Shown piece after piece: positions 12,033-23,539 of a stretch of DNA of 64,000 bases. Position numbers and translations under genes: made by a program. How positions within the stretch are numbered: the first letter of the stretch is position 1; every line of letters begins with the position of its first letter. The stretch is from Melieria omissa. Lineage: Eukaryota > Arthropoda > Insecta > Diptera > Ulidiidae. The DNA lies in NCBI GenBank assembly GCA_963971225.1, contig OZ020267.1, positions 104,402,392-104,466,391 of the forward strand, read 5' to 3'. Under the pieces are notes generated by a model. The model had not been told where the DNA came from. It was given only the letters and a program-made list of their open reading frames with translations, and did not search any database.

Positions 12033-12092
12033 TATAAAAGAGCGCTGCACGCGCCAATCTTTCTCTTTTGCGATCAGCGGTGAAGCAGAAAG
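12033..12092 (+). promoter_or_regulatory. Possible TATA promoter with splice donor
   Basis: TATAAAAG at 12033-12040 is followed by GC-richer sequence and, at about 12090, by AGAAAG|GTAAGG, a good splice-donor match. A small open frame (12068-12265) with a hydrophobic stretch overlaps it but has no recognised homology. This could be the start of an unannotated plus-strand transcript or an old retroelement promoter. Evidence is motif-level only. Confidence 0.2.
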
Positions 12093-12503
12093 GTAAGGAC
12101 GAGCAATTCGAGATGGACGATGGTCCGTCCGTTTTGCTTTTCCTTATACTGGCTCTGGTGTGGTTGTTGAACAGCGATGGCTGGTCACTTCCACAGCAGC
12201 CGCCATCTTTCTGTTTCGCCGATGTTTCAATTTATTTTTGTTTAACAGACAGACACGAATCCTAAACGAAGAAAACTTTTATAATATAAAAAATATTTGG
12301 TGATAAACAAATTTCTAAATTTCTTTAAGTTCCACAAATTTTTTAGATAATTCGTCTTAGGAATAATATTTGTATCACAATACCAACCAGATCGGACTAA
12401 TAGTTGTAAGTTATTAATAATTTTTTTTTATTTTTTTACTGTTATTTACGGTTTTATTAATTTATTAACTGTTTATATTAATTTTTATTTTTATTTTTTT
12501 TAA

Positions 12504-13600
12504 ACTAGCTGACCCGGCGAACTTTGTTTCACACGACATTTTTTGTTGGTTTTTTTATAATGAAATACGCGAGATGGCGAATCTATTTGATGCAAATTGA
12601 CGAAGAAAACCAACTAACGGAAGAGGAGGAGCTACCGATTAATGCAAACGAGGCCCACAAATAAGCAATTTTGCTGCTAAGTTTCAGTAAAGAAATGGAC
12701 TGCGCTTGAACCAGATTTAAACTATATGGGCGGTGCCATGCCCCCTTATTCAATACCCGCACAATGCTCTCTATAGAAAGGAAAAAATTGTGGGTTCGTA
12801 CTAAGTTTCATTGCTGAGCGACTTATAGTTCAGCTGAATATTCGGGCTACAAAAATGTGCCACGCCTCTTATCCAACGCCCATCAAATATTACTAGTAGA
12901 ATGACTCATCTATAGGACGACGGAGTACTAAATTTCAGTGTTGTATATCTTACAATTTTGAAGATATTCCATCATTAAGATTTGGCTTGTATGGGCGGTG
13001 CCACGCCCCCTTGTCCAATACTCGCCCCCATTTCCTCTGTCGAAGGTCATCACTAAATAGTAAGTTCGTAGTGAATTAAGTTCACGTGTGACAGTGTTGC
13101 CACACACTTGAAATGACTTTCTCCTAAATCTTAAAAAAATACTGAAATTTCCTCCAAAAAGTTGAAAAAATCTCCTATTTTTTTATAATTGTCATTAAAA
13201 AGAAAAATATAAAAATATATCTTTTTATTGTAGCCTTTTTTATGCATCTTCAGCTTAGCCTTAACATAAAACATAAATCTCCTAAACCATTCTTCCTCCT
13301 AAAAATGTTCCTGAAAGGCCAAGAATCTCCTTAATCTAGGAGGAAATCTCCTGATCTGGCAACACTGACGTGTGACTTATGGTGGCAAATTTGTCGTCTG
13401 AAAATGTTCAGAATTCACAGTCAAATATGGCGGGGATTTTCCGACTATTCCAATAGATTTTCCGTAGTTTTCTTATAGCACGAACCTGAACTGATCCAAT
13501 ACGAATCCAACAAAAGAAACTGTATGGAAATCAGCCGGTCTGTTTGAGCGTGATGCGCTTACATACATACATCCACTTTCTTTTATATATATATAGATTA
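12504..13600 (+). mobile_element. Old dispersed repeat starting ACTAGCTGACCCGGCGAACT
   Basis: The segment starts with ACTAGCTGACCCGGCGAACT, a sequence I recall at one end of dispersed repeats in many insects, and ends in a CATACATACATCC...TATATATATATAGAT run. Internally, TATGGGCGGTGCCA(T/C)GCCCCCTT-type blocks recur near 12726 and 12989, with a weaker one near 12850. No protein frame is visible. A hAT-type MITE (13092-13367) is nested in it. The class (helitron-like, SINE-like or RTE-derived) is uncertain. Confidence 0.5.
13092..13367. mobile_element. hAT-type MITE (276 bp) with 8 bp target duplication
   Basis: Both ends carry CAGTGTTGCCA as inverted repeats (left CAGTGTTGCCACACACTTG; right, reversed, CAGTGTTGCCAGATCAGGAG). 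The 8 bp ACGTGTGA stands directly on each side (13084-13091 and 13368-13375). An 8 bp duplication with a CAGTGTTGCCA-type end is typical of hAT elements. There is no transposase, so the copy is non-autonomous. A partial relative lies at 62030-62120. Confidence 0.88.
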
Positions 13601-14049
13601 TATTTCTCAGATCGGGGATTAATTATTAAGAACTGGAACTTTATTTTTAAAAATTGGCTAGAACTTGCATGAAAAATATATAACAATTAAAATTGGCTGA
13701 GGGGACAATGAGGGGAAGGGCAACTTCCTTATCCGGCTATGATATTGTTACGAAAATCCAGCACAGAGTGCCTTATCGTTTCAATATTTAACTTTGATGT
13801 GGGCTTATTTTTGCATTGTTTTTGAAGCATTTTTAATTATTTATATTGAAAATTTATTAGAAATAAAAAATTTTTGGATCTGGACAGATATGTACAACAA
13901 TTCTGGACTTTTTTTAATTCCTTAGAAGATATTTTGTTTTTTAAAGTAATTTAAAGAATAAACGCACTGACTTATTTCATTTTTTTTTATTTTAAAATAA
14001 TTTCAATAAAAATTAGCACTAAAATATAACAAAAAATGAAATAAAGCAA

Positions 14050-14190
14050 ACAAAAAATAAAATAAAATAAAATAAAATAAAATAAAATAAAATAAAATAA
14101 AATAAAATAAAATAAAATAAAATAAAATAAAAACAAATAAAATAAATGAAAATAAAATAAAACCAAAAAATAAAATAAAATCAAAACACA
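14050..14190. repeat. (AAAAT)n microsatellite
   Basis: A near-perfect run of AAAAT units, about 24 in the core, with degenerate edges. Long open frames through it are artefacts of the 5 bp period. Confidence 0.95.
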
Positions 14191-14468
14191 TAAAATTCAT
14201 AAATATTTGTGTGCGTTTACAAAGAAAACTCAAACGCCCTGTGCTGAAAACAAGCTACAGCACCGCCTGAAGGTATGCTATGAATATTCAAATTGCAGCA
14301 AAATGAAAATATGCGATTGGCAAATGCAGCTTGAATGAAGCTTTTCGCTTTGGCAAACGACAGCTAAGTAAAATTTCTTCACTTATGGAACACATTCTGT
14401 AATTTAAAAAAATTATATAAAAAAATTAATTAGATTAATTAATTAGAAAAATATAAATTTTTAAAAGT

Positions 14469-17400
14469 CTAAATTTCCAACTCACTTGTGGTCTGTGTCC
14501 AGCCAATGTCCACATTCTCTTTGGCATTTTCCTCCACTAACCAATCATAAAGTGGCTGAAAATAAGCCAAAAGTCCATCCATATTGATGGCCGTCTCATT
14601 GGTCATGAGGCGCAAGACTTCCTTGTACGACTTGGAAGCGCCCAAGGACATTGCTTGCCTACAAGAACAAATATGTAATTTGTATACAACTATTTTTAAA
14701 ACAACAATTGTTTTACTTGTCCCATACTCACATCACCAGCGGACCCACTGCGCGCTGATTGGAAAGATCACACATATCTAACGGCCGTTTCGCATCGCCC
14801 TTCTTGTATTGTCCGCTTAGTTCGCAGAAATGTTTGTAGAGCTGATACTGCAGCACAATGCTCATTATTTGGCTGCAAGTAATTGTAATACAATTTTTAA
14901 TTATTTATATAAATTTCTATAAATTGTTAACATTTTTTAAAATATTGTTTACTATTTATTTAAATTAAGTTTACCTCGTGTACTGATCGTCCACCTCGAC
15001 CAGCAGCTTGGCGGGCGCATCGAAATCCGCATTGCTGCGCATGACCGGCGGTTCAGCGCCCGTAAAGCGCTCCGTCAGCTGCCAGTAGCCACAGTTATCT
15101 GATATATTCAAATTGCCGTCGAGTACATCCACGCGGTAGCGATCCAACACATAGAACACAGGCAGCAGAAAAATCGTACGCAGACCCTGAAACAACAAAA
15201 CCATAGTTCCATATTTATACTCAAATTTCCCAAAAATCCTTCCGCTTCATACCTGCCAGTAGAGCCGATTAATGCGTCGGTCCTTGCTGCTCTCATGCTC
15301 GTCGACCAATTTTAAATTTTGCAAATGTCTCGGCGACGATGCGGCCATGGCAAACATTTTGCCCAACGCATCGCTAAAGTTGGGAAATGGTTCCTCGGCA
15401 AACAGCGTTGGCTGCTTGTTGTAGGCGCGATAGTAGTAGACATCGCTGACTGCCTCAAACATATTGAAGAAACGCTCCTCATCCATGCTCGGACAGTAGG
15501 AGAAGTTGACGCGCTGCTGGCCATAATATTTCCAGGCCTTGTGCCAGCACTTGATGCGCTCATCATCCAAATCGGCCTTTGGTCGTGCGCTCTCGCTCCA
15601 GAAATGACTAACATTATTAAAGAATGTTCAAAAATCAATCAAATTGCTTCAATGGGTTCCCTACTTCTAAAGACACTCACTCATCCAGCTGCGGCATGCC
15701 CAGCGATCTAAAGTAGTCTTCCACATTCCAGAAAACGCGCTGTGCATTGCTTAGTCCATGCGAAAGCAACCCATCTGTAATGTTGGACATGCTTTCGTTG
15801 TTGTAGGGGAATTCTATGAACCACTCTGGATCTGCGCGCCTATAGGCGTTGCCTATGAAGATTTCGGCCAGATTTTGTGGATAGGGTTTGTGACGTGGTA
15901 TCAGCTCCTCGCCAAAGCGTTTGCGTAGCGCTGCACGCACGTGGGCATGAAATTGCAGGAAGAGCGGCTGCAGGCGAGTCATGAAGCTCTTCAAAAGTTT
16001 GGCAGCTTCGGCGCTGTTCTCTTCGAGATCCTTGAACCAAAACTCGGAGGGTGTGACGAAGCCTGAAAATATTGTGGGCAAATATTTATTGAATCCTCAC
16101 TGTGGCTATCTATGCACTTTGAAAATGGTTTATTTAAGAAAATGTAAGGTTTAAAGGACCAATGGGACATGCCTATGAGTCTCTTACTTTCAAGTGGATA
16201 GATTAGGTCCTTTTGAAATCAGATCATAGATAGATCAATTTACGGAGACGGTGAAACAGTCTGAAGGACATATGAAATTATATTTTATAAAAATGAAATT
16301 GTATTCTAATGGATAGACGCATTCACAATAGTGGGACAGAAGTACAGTCAGAAATCTCGATAATTACCAAATTTACTGTCATAAGGTTTGTAGTGGGAAG
16401 AATGGTTAAAGAGCGTCCAGGTTCCACAGGGGCTTAATGGAGGAAGTAGATTCCCATGAGTTATGAGAAATTCAGTCAACCTTTGAATCATAGATAGATG
16501 AACTTTTGGACAGGGAGATAGGGAAACGAATGGTTCCCTACCTCCAGGTTCCACAGGGGCTAAATGAAGAAAAGAATTACCATGAGGGAGTAGAAGTTCA
16601 GTTCAATAGTTTAATCACAGATAGATTGGACAGGCAAATAGGGAGACGAACCAGTAGACAGGTTCACGATCAAACAGTCTGACGAAGAGATGAAAGGATG
16701 AGCTACGAATAGGTACACGAATTTACGAAGAGTCGAACAGAAGAACGGTCATAAAATATCAAGTTTACTGTCGTAAAGTCCGTAGTAAGAAGAATGGTTG
16801 GAGAACGTCCAGGTTCCACAAGGGCTTAATGGAGGAAGTAGATTTCCATGAGTTAGTAGAAGTTCAGTCATCTTTTAATCAAAGATAGATGCACTTTTGG
16901 ACAGGGAGAGAAGAAAACGAATGAACAGACAGGTTGCCGATTGAACAGTCTGACGGAGAGATAAAAAAAAATTGGCTACGAATGGATAGACGCAATTTAC
17001 GAATAGTCGGACAGAAAGACGGTGGATAATTAGCAAGTTTACAAGACCATAGTGGAAAGAATGGTTGGAGAACGTCCAGGTTCCACAGGGGCAAAATGGA
17101 GGAAGTGGATTTCCATGAGTTAGAAGAAGTTAAGTCAGTTTTAATCACACATAGATGAACTTTTAGACAGGGAGATTGAACAGTCTGATGGAGAGATAAA
17201 AAGATAGGCTACGAATGGATAGACGGAATTTACGAATAGTCGGACAGAAGGATGGTCGATAATTAGCAAGTTTACAAGACCGTAGTGAAAAGAATGGTTG
17301 GAGAACGTCCAGGTTCCACAGGGGCAAAATGGAGGAAGTAGATTTCCATGAGTCAGAAGAAGTTCAGTCAGTTTTAATCACAGATAGATGAACTTTTAGA

Positions 17401-18967
17401 CAGGGAGACAGGGAACCGAATGAACAGACAGGTTGCCGATTGAACAGTCTAATGGAGGGATAAAAATGAGCCATGAATAGATACACAAACTTATGAAAAG
17501 TCGGACAGAAGGACGGTCAGAAATCTCGATAATTAGCAAGTTTACTGTCTTAAGATCCGTAGTGGGGAGAATAGTTGGTCCAGGTCTCGGAGGGGCTAAA
17601 CGAAGAAATTAGTTTCCATGAGGTAAACGGCTTTTAGACAAACAGTCGGGCCAATAGGTAGATGGACAAACAAACGGATTAACGAACAGTCACACGAACG
17701 ACAAACAAAATAGCTCAAGATTATATTTCTTCTTCTTTCGTATTCCACAGACTTCACCCTATCATTATACCACTTATTAATAGTGTGTTACTTCATACAG
17801 AGTCATGAGTCCTGACGAAACACAGAAACTCAAGATTATTTCTTTTCTTGAGTATTTTTCAGACTTGACCCTTTCAGATTACAACTGACGAACTTTAGTT
17901 GACGAATTAAAGTCGATGCGGCTCCTAAGGCTGACTTGATTCACGACAATTTATCTCGGATAAACAGAAAAATGGACGAATATGCCCCAATTGGTCCCTT
18001 CAGATTATCTGTTATTCAGATCATTGCACTCTCTTTAGGCTGACTAGAGGTTTGGGGAATAAAAATAATTACGAAAATAACTCTATAACTATTTTGTCTG
18101 GGTCTGACAAACAGTTGAGCAAACCAACTTGGCCCCTTCACGAATATTTTGTCTTTGATAGCCGAACAGATACATTAAATATCTACATCAATTATGGTGA
18201 TTCTCAAAACATCTCACAACAAACAAAAGTCTACTCAAACGTCCCATCCACCCCTCGAATCTTCAATAAACTTCCACTACGCACCATTCAGCTTGGAAGT
18301 TTTCCTATATAGCTTCACAAATGTAATAAAATCGTCCTTTGCCGCCAGGCCAGTCTTGCGGCGCCATTCCAGCCAATAGTATTCGATCTCCGAGACATTA
18401 TTGCTCGCGTGCAAAATATTCTGTACGTCCGGTATTAGTGTAAGGTTGCACTGCTGCGGATCGGCAAACGAGCACAGCTTCGTATTCTGGTAAATATCGC
18501 TCAAATTTGTAGTAACAATGTACATTAGCTTCAGATCGTGCGGCGACAAGGCTTCATATCCGGTTTCCGGTATATGCGAGAGCTGACGCTTCAAGTTCTC
18601 ATCGCCGACTTTAAGACGTTTAAATTTGGCCGATTTCGATGCAATGTGCTGCACATAATTCATGATGTCTTCGGTGGCGATTTCCGACTGCAGCAGTGCA
18701 TAGAGATCGTTGGGTCCTTTGATTTCGGTTTGCCAATTGGCGAGCACTTCCCGATTATAGAGATCGGCCAAGCGTTGATTGACGTGCGAGAGAAATTTGA
18801 TCAGCTCGGCAGTGGCATTGGTGGTTGAGCGAAGCTGAATGGCTGCGTTGGTGTGATGAAGTGAGCAGAACTAAAAGATGGGGAAAAAGTTTGAAAAATA
18901 ACCAGAGATTCAGAGTTGTTTAAACAGAAAAACTTACTGTGAGTGTTAAAAATATGAAGGAACGCAT
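14469..18967 (-). CDS. Ance-2: Catalytically dead ACE-like protein (Ance-2-like), 631 aa
   Basis: Seven exons in transcription order: 18967-18938, 18870-18285, 16062-15681, 15607-15253, 15186-14975, 14872-14732, 14658-14469. All junctions are GT-AG and the frame closes at 1896 nt including the stop. Residues 1-19 form a signal peptide, so the product should be secreted; no C-terminal membrane segment is present. The fold-level landmarks of peptidase family M2 remain (SSPRHLQ, RRINRLYWQ, DLSNQRAVG, SLGASKSY), but the zinc site is gone. The HEXXH position reads FEAVS (383-387), keeping only the Glu, and the third ligand is Asp412. The CHASAWDFY block has become CWHKAWKYY. It cannot be an ordinary zinc peptidase. 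In Drosophila, Ance-2 and Ance-3 are inactive members near Ance; absence of a C-terminal anchor favours Ance-2. The second intron is large (16063-18284) and holds a minisatellite. CTCTTCCAG just before the ATG hints at a further 5' non-coding exon. Confidence 0.85.
16400..17640. repeat. Intronic minisatellite, ~235-270 bp units
   Basis: CCAGGTTCCACAGGGGC-type cores recur near 16417, 16543, 16809, 17075, 17309 and 17579 (last degenerate). Each is followed by GGAGGAAGTAGATTTCCATG and, further on, GATAGATGAACTTTT(G/A)GACAGG and GATTGAACAGTCTGA. Spacing is mostly 234-270 bp, with one short 126 bp unit. It lies inside intron 2 of the Ance-2-like gene. Confidence 0.85.
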
Positions 18968-20007
18968 TTTGTTGTTTGGTGAAAAAATGCTGGAAGAGAC
19001 AATTAAAGACAAAAATACTTTAAATAAACAAGAACAAAAGTACTTGAAGTAAACAAGAATTAAAAAATATTAAAGAATTTAACAAAATACCGAAAATTTA
19101 AATAGAGTAAAAAATTAACAAAATACCGAAAATTTAAATAGAGTAAAAAATGAAAATAAATGAGAAATGAAATACAAGAACAAAAATACTTGAAGTAAAC
19201 AAGAATTTAAAAATATCAAAGAATATAACTTTTTAAAAGTATAAATGAAAATATTTTGGAGGAAAACTGTAAAAAATTTAAAAATTTGTAATAAAAATTG
19301 AATTTAAAAATTTTGTATATACAAATTTTTTAATTTACAGTAAATTAATTAAATAATTAATTTTAGTAAACATATTTTAAATAAAAATTTTTGAAAAATA
19401 TTGAAAAATAAATTGAAAATTTTTCTAAAAATAAAAATAATAAATATTAAAACTTTAATAATTAAAAAAATGTATTTATTATTTAAATTTTTTTAATAAG
19501 AAAAATTTAAATATTTGCTTTAATTTTTTTTTAAATCTATTTCAATTTTTTTAATTTATTTGAAGCTATTTTGAAAAAGTTTTATAAATAAAATAAGTAG
19601 CTTTCAAGATTTAAGTTTATATAAATTTTTTTATAAAATTTTTTGAAGTTTTTTTTTAATTTTCAAACATTTTTCAAACACATTTTTTATAAATTTATTT
19701 AGATAACTATTATAAATTTTTAAAATTTGGTTTAGCAAATAAATAATAATAAAATTAATAATAACAATTAACATAATTAACATAAATTTTTAATAAATAA
19801 ACAATATATAAAATTAAAAAACTTAAACAAAACAAAACTAATTTGTAAAATTTGGCAATAAATCTTTAAAACTTAAGTTTTATAAGTGAATCCGTATCTT
19901 TTAAACCATTTAATTTAAATATAAAATTAAAAAAAAATTATTAAAAAACAACATTTTTTAATAAATTTAACAAAACTACAAAAAATTTAAAAATTTTTTA
20001 ATATTTA
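18968..20007. other. AT-rich 5' flank of the Ance-2-like gene
   Basis: Very AT-rich, with direct repeats such as AACAAAATACCGAAAATTTA at about 19081 and 19113. No gene. It probably contains an unrecognised 5' non-coding exon or promoter of the Ance-2-like gene, because a pyrimidine tract plus CAG precedes the ATG. Confidence 0.4.
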
Positions 20008-21298
20008 GGGGAAAGTGGGGTAATGACGGCCATCACCATTTTTGGTACTTAAAGTTGACGTAGGTCTAAACCGTTTACTGTAACAGAAACCTTGTTCCGT
20101 AAGCTTGTTTTTAAGTAGAAGCTGAAGTGTGTGGATTTATTATAACTTGTAGTTCCAGACCAGTGCCGATACGTAACTACCCGAAAGTTTCATAAGGTGT
20201 TCAAAATATCGATTATTTCGTCAACACTTTCAGCTACACAATCAAGGTAAATATGTTAAAATGTTGCTATTGATATTAGCTTTCTAAATCAAGTAAAATT
20301 TGTCATGTGTCTTGCATAGTTTATTTGTACTGCATGCTTGCGCAAAATGAGGTCAGTGGGGGAATGACGGCCACTAGAGGTGGGGTAACGACGGCCATGT
20401 CATTAAGAAGTATTTTTGGAGTCCGCATGATGATATTTGTTCATCATTGAGGCCTTTTATGCCATTTAAAGAGATCCACTGCTTGTCCAGTCGTTCGAGA
20501 CGGTATAGCTATTCTGCACTATACATTCTCACAAGTCCCAAGGAACTCCAAGATCCTTTTTATAATTTTTTTTTTCATGTAGCGGTTAACGCTTCGTAAT
20601 ATTAAAAGTCGTGCGACATTAACTTTATTTGGCCAAGCGGCCACGGAAAGTGCAGCGTCGTCGTCAATCCCTTTCATCAGAAGACGAAGAAGATCGAGAC
20701 TTCTGCTTATTGTGTTTGGAGTTAATGCCACAAAAATTGAATCGCTTCAATTCGATTAAGTGCAGTACGTGCAAGCGGCCATTCCATTTGAAATGCGTGG
20801 AAAAAAAGTAGTTCAAATGCGCTCTTATTACACATGTCGCAACTGCGACTCAGATCTCGACGATGAGGATGAAAATTAATATCGTTGTATTGTAAGTTTG
20901 AGACATTTTTTTCAATATGTTTCAATTTCGTTTCTCTTCCGCTTTTTGTGAGCTATCAATAAAGTTACAATTACAAAAATGTCAAATTTCCATTTGTTTT
21001 TCTTCACGGAGCCTTTATTAAGCATTCACAGCGATTTGTGTTGATATTTGTGCGATTTCTGGTCGGTTTTTTTGAGTGGCCGTCATTACCCCACCATTTT
21101 TCTAAATGACAAAAACCAACTTTTTTTATAGATTCTAATTTTTTATAGTTAAAATCAGAATTTTTGAAATCTGCCGATACACTTTATTAGCATATGTGTT
21201 CGAGTTGTGCTCTTAACTCTGATTTGATCAAAAATATCAATTTTTGGATATGTTTTGATGCTAAATGAAAACTATGCCGTCATTACCCCACTTTCCCC
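20008..21298. mobile_element. Degenerate pogo-like DNA transposon (1291 bp)
   Basis: Perfect ~23 bp inverted ends begin GGGGAAAGTGGGGTAATGAC at 20008, mirrored at 21276-21298, and TA flanks both sides (20006-20007, 21299-21300). The core motif GTGGGG(T/G)AA(T/C)GACGGCC is reiterated inside: direct copies near 20357 and 20381, and an inverted copy near 21078-21096. The only protein trace is a frameshifted PHD-like zinc finger at 20629-20879, a domain found at the C-terminus of many insect pogo/jerky-type transposases. The DDE domain is missing, so this is an internally deleted, non-autonomous copy. Confidence 0.82.
20629..20879 (+). pseudogene. PHD-like zinc finger remnant of a pogo-type transposase
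   Basis: Frame 20629-20811 reads a basic/acidic linker, then CLLC, IKCSTCKRPFHLKC and a stop. The continuation YTCRNCDSD, giving the last Cys pair and an acidic tail ending at 20879, is in another frame, so one frameshift and a stop separate them. Together the two parts show the Cys4-His-Cys3 order of a PHD finger. A canonical AATAAA lies at about 20959. It probably represents the 3' end of an ancestral transposase gene. Confidence 0.6.
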
Positions 21299-21300
21299 TA

Positions 21301-23539
21301 TTTAAAAAAAAAATTTAAAAATTTGTAATATTTATCGAAACAAATTTATAAAAGAAATGTGTAAATAAATGTTTAAAATGTTTAAGTAAATTTTTGTCTT
21401 TAAATCTACTTGATTTAATTATAAAACTTTTTCAAAATAACATATATTTATTTTTATTTTATTATTATTATATAAATTTAGAAAATGCAAATAAATTAAA
21501 AAATATTAAAACTATTTTTTAACTTTTTCTCATTAAAAAAAATCAAATAAAAATTAAATTATTGAAAATTAAAAAAAAATTAAAATTTATAAGTAATAAA
21601 TTTTTCTAATTTTAAAAAATTTCAATAAAATGAAAAAAATTCAAACATGCTTGTTATATTATTATATATATTTTTTTAAATTTACATTTTAAGCCAATTT
21701 AAATATTTAAAATTATTTCATTTTTAAAATAAAAAAATCAAATTTCTGATTGAAATTGAAATTCAATAAATAATTTAAATTTAATAAATAATAATTAAAA
21801 TAACTTAAATTTAAAGAGTTAATTTATTTAATTTATTTTAATATATAAATATACAATTTTTCGATTTTTATTTTTTTACTTTAGTTTGTATAACACAAAT
21901 TTAATAATTAATAATTTAATGATAATAAATAAATAATTAATAATTTTACACAAATTTACAAAAAGATAAAGCAACAAAAAATGTTTGATTAAATAAGATA
22001 ATAAATAATTGCCGAATTGAGTCATAAAAATATATTGAAAAACAGTTATGACAATGTTATTGACAACAAACATTTAAGAGGATTGAGAACTGCTGATCTT
22101 AGCAAATATTTGGGGCCAAAAGGCTGACCATCAACACTCTTTACACATTAGTAGTGGAAAATTTGCGCTCTGAACGCTCATTTCCGCAAACATTTTTATA
22201 TTAATCCAGAGAAATTTGTATATATGTATATATAAGATTTTGGCATATGCGACCTCTGATGTATGAAGCTTTAAGGCTACCAAAGCGAGACTTTAAACCT
22301 CACAAGAGTTGCTCGTAAAGTGCAGCAAAGCGTATTGCATGCATTTTTTAATGAAGACAATTATTGCTCTAAGCGGTTTGTGTGTCACACACCGAACCGG
22401 TGTGGAATGGCATTAAGTTGTAATCACCATTAACAAAGTTTAGAATTAATTGATTTGGCATAGATTTTGTGGCTGCAGTTGGAGTTTTGAATGTACCAAC
22501 ACACAAGTTCTAGGACACAACTTCAATATTCAAAATTTTAGTTTGAACACTTTGGTTGAACCACTTTGTAAATTAAACTGAAAGCCAGTGGGTTGTGGGT
22601 TCAAATCTCGACTCAACTAACAGCAATTGAAGAGATCGTTTGGTACTTTCTGCCGAAATTTTAATTAATTGATGATAATTAATTTTTTTCATTACATACA
22701 AAATTGCACAGTAAACATGAATTATTTTTCACTTGAAATTGTTGTTTTAGTTTTAGTTTTAAAAACATTGAGCCAAGTAAATTTCCACAAGAAATGCCAC
22801 TACCAAACTTTCAAATGCCACCTGCTTGCATTACTAAGCCCGGTTTACATTGAAAGCCATTACGCTGCCGCGAAATTTTCCCAACATTGTCAACTGCTCT
22901 TGTAGCCAAACAACCACCAAACAAACACAATTTTGTTTTAACAATGTATTTTTTTTATGCGCTGTTGTAGCTTCTTTTCGCTTTCATTATTTTTGGCATT
23001 GCAGTTTGTGTTGTCTACCTCGCTTTTAGGCCAACGTAAACGTGACTTTATTGCCTATGCGACTACTTGAGCACGTCTTAGGATGTGTCGTTGCGAAGTG
23101 TGTACACGATTTTACTTTACACCGTTCGACTAGTTTGCCGTTGGATGGTGTGCACTGGCGCATTTCTAAGCGCAGACTGAGCGCAACTCGCCAGCCGACT
23201 TGTGGCTCATGTTGGCCAGGTGAATGATCGATGTTTACATTGCCCACAGTTGGTAGCATAGCATTTTCGGTTTGCTAGCATATTCTTGTTGTTGTTGTTT
23301 ATATATTTTTGTATTTAATTTTTTTCTTTCCTGCTAAGCCAAATTCAAAGATGAGCGAATTCAATTGCAGCTTAGTAGCTGAAATTTAAATGGTTTGTAG
23401 GTGAAAATCGTTGAAAGATGTTAGTTGAAATGATTTTGTGTATTTAAATCATCTATATAGTTTGTATCAGGTGAATAAAACTGACAGATTTCCATATTAA
23501 TTTACCGTTTTGCGTTTAAGTTTTAACCCACACCAACAC
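21301..23539. other. AT-rich intergenic sequence without recognised genes
   Basis: 21301-22080 is extremely AT-rich. From 22090 the composition becomes more ordinary. A GGTTCAAATCTCGACTC word at about 22592 resembles a tRNA B-box, but no matching A-box or cloverleaf is found. Confidence 0.45.

Larger units (their letters stand above)
10008..12503. other. Gene-poor interval
   Basis: No gene recognised. The sequence is AT-rich with scattered poly-T and CA/TA-rich patches. It contains the 54 bp duplication at 11823-11925 and a promoter-like segment near 12033. Confidence 0.45.

Noticed and set aside
14003..14233. Open frames over the AAAAT run
   Set aside because: Pure microsatellite translation (Phe/Ile/Leu repeats); no start context or domain.
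22560..22625. tRNA-like B-box (GGTTCAAATCTCGACTC)
   Set aside because: No A-box at the right distance, no acceptor stem pairing and no cloverleaf could be folded by eye.
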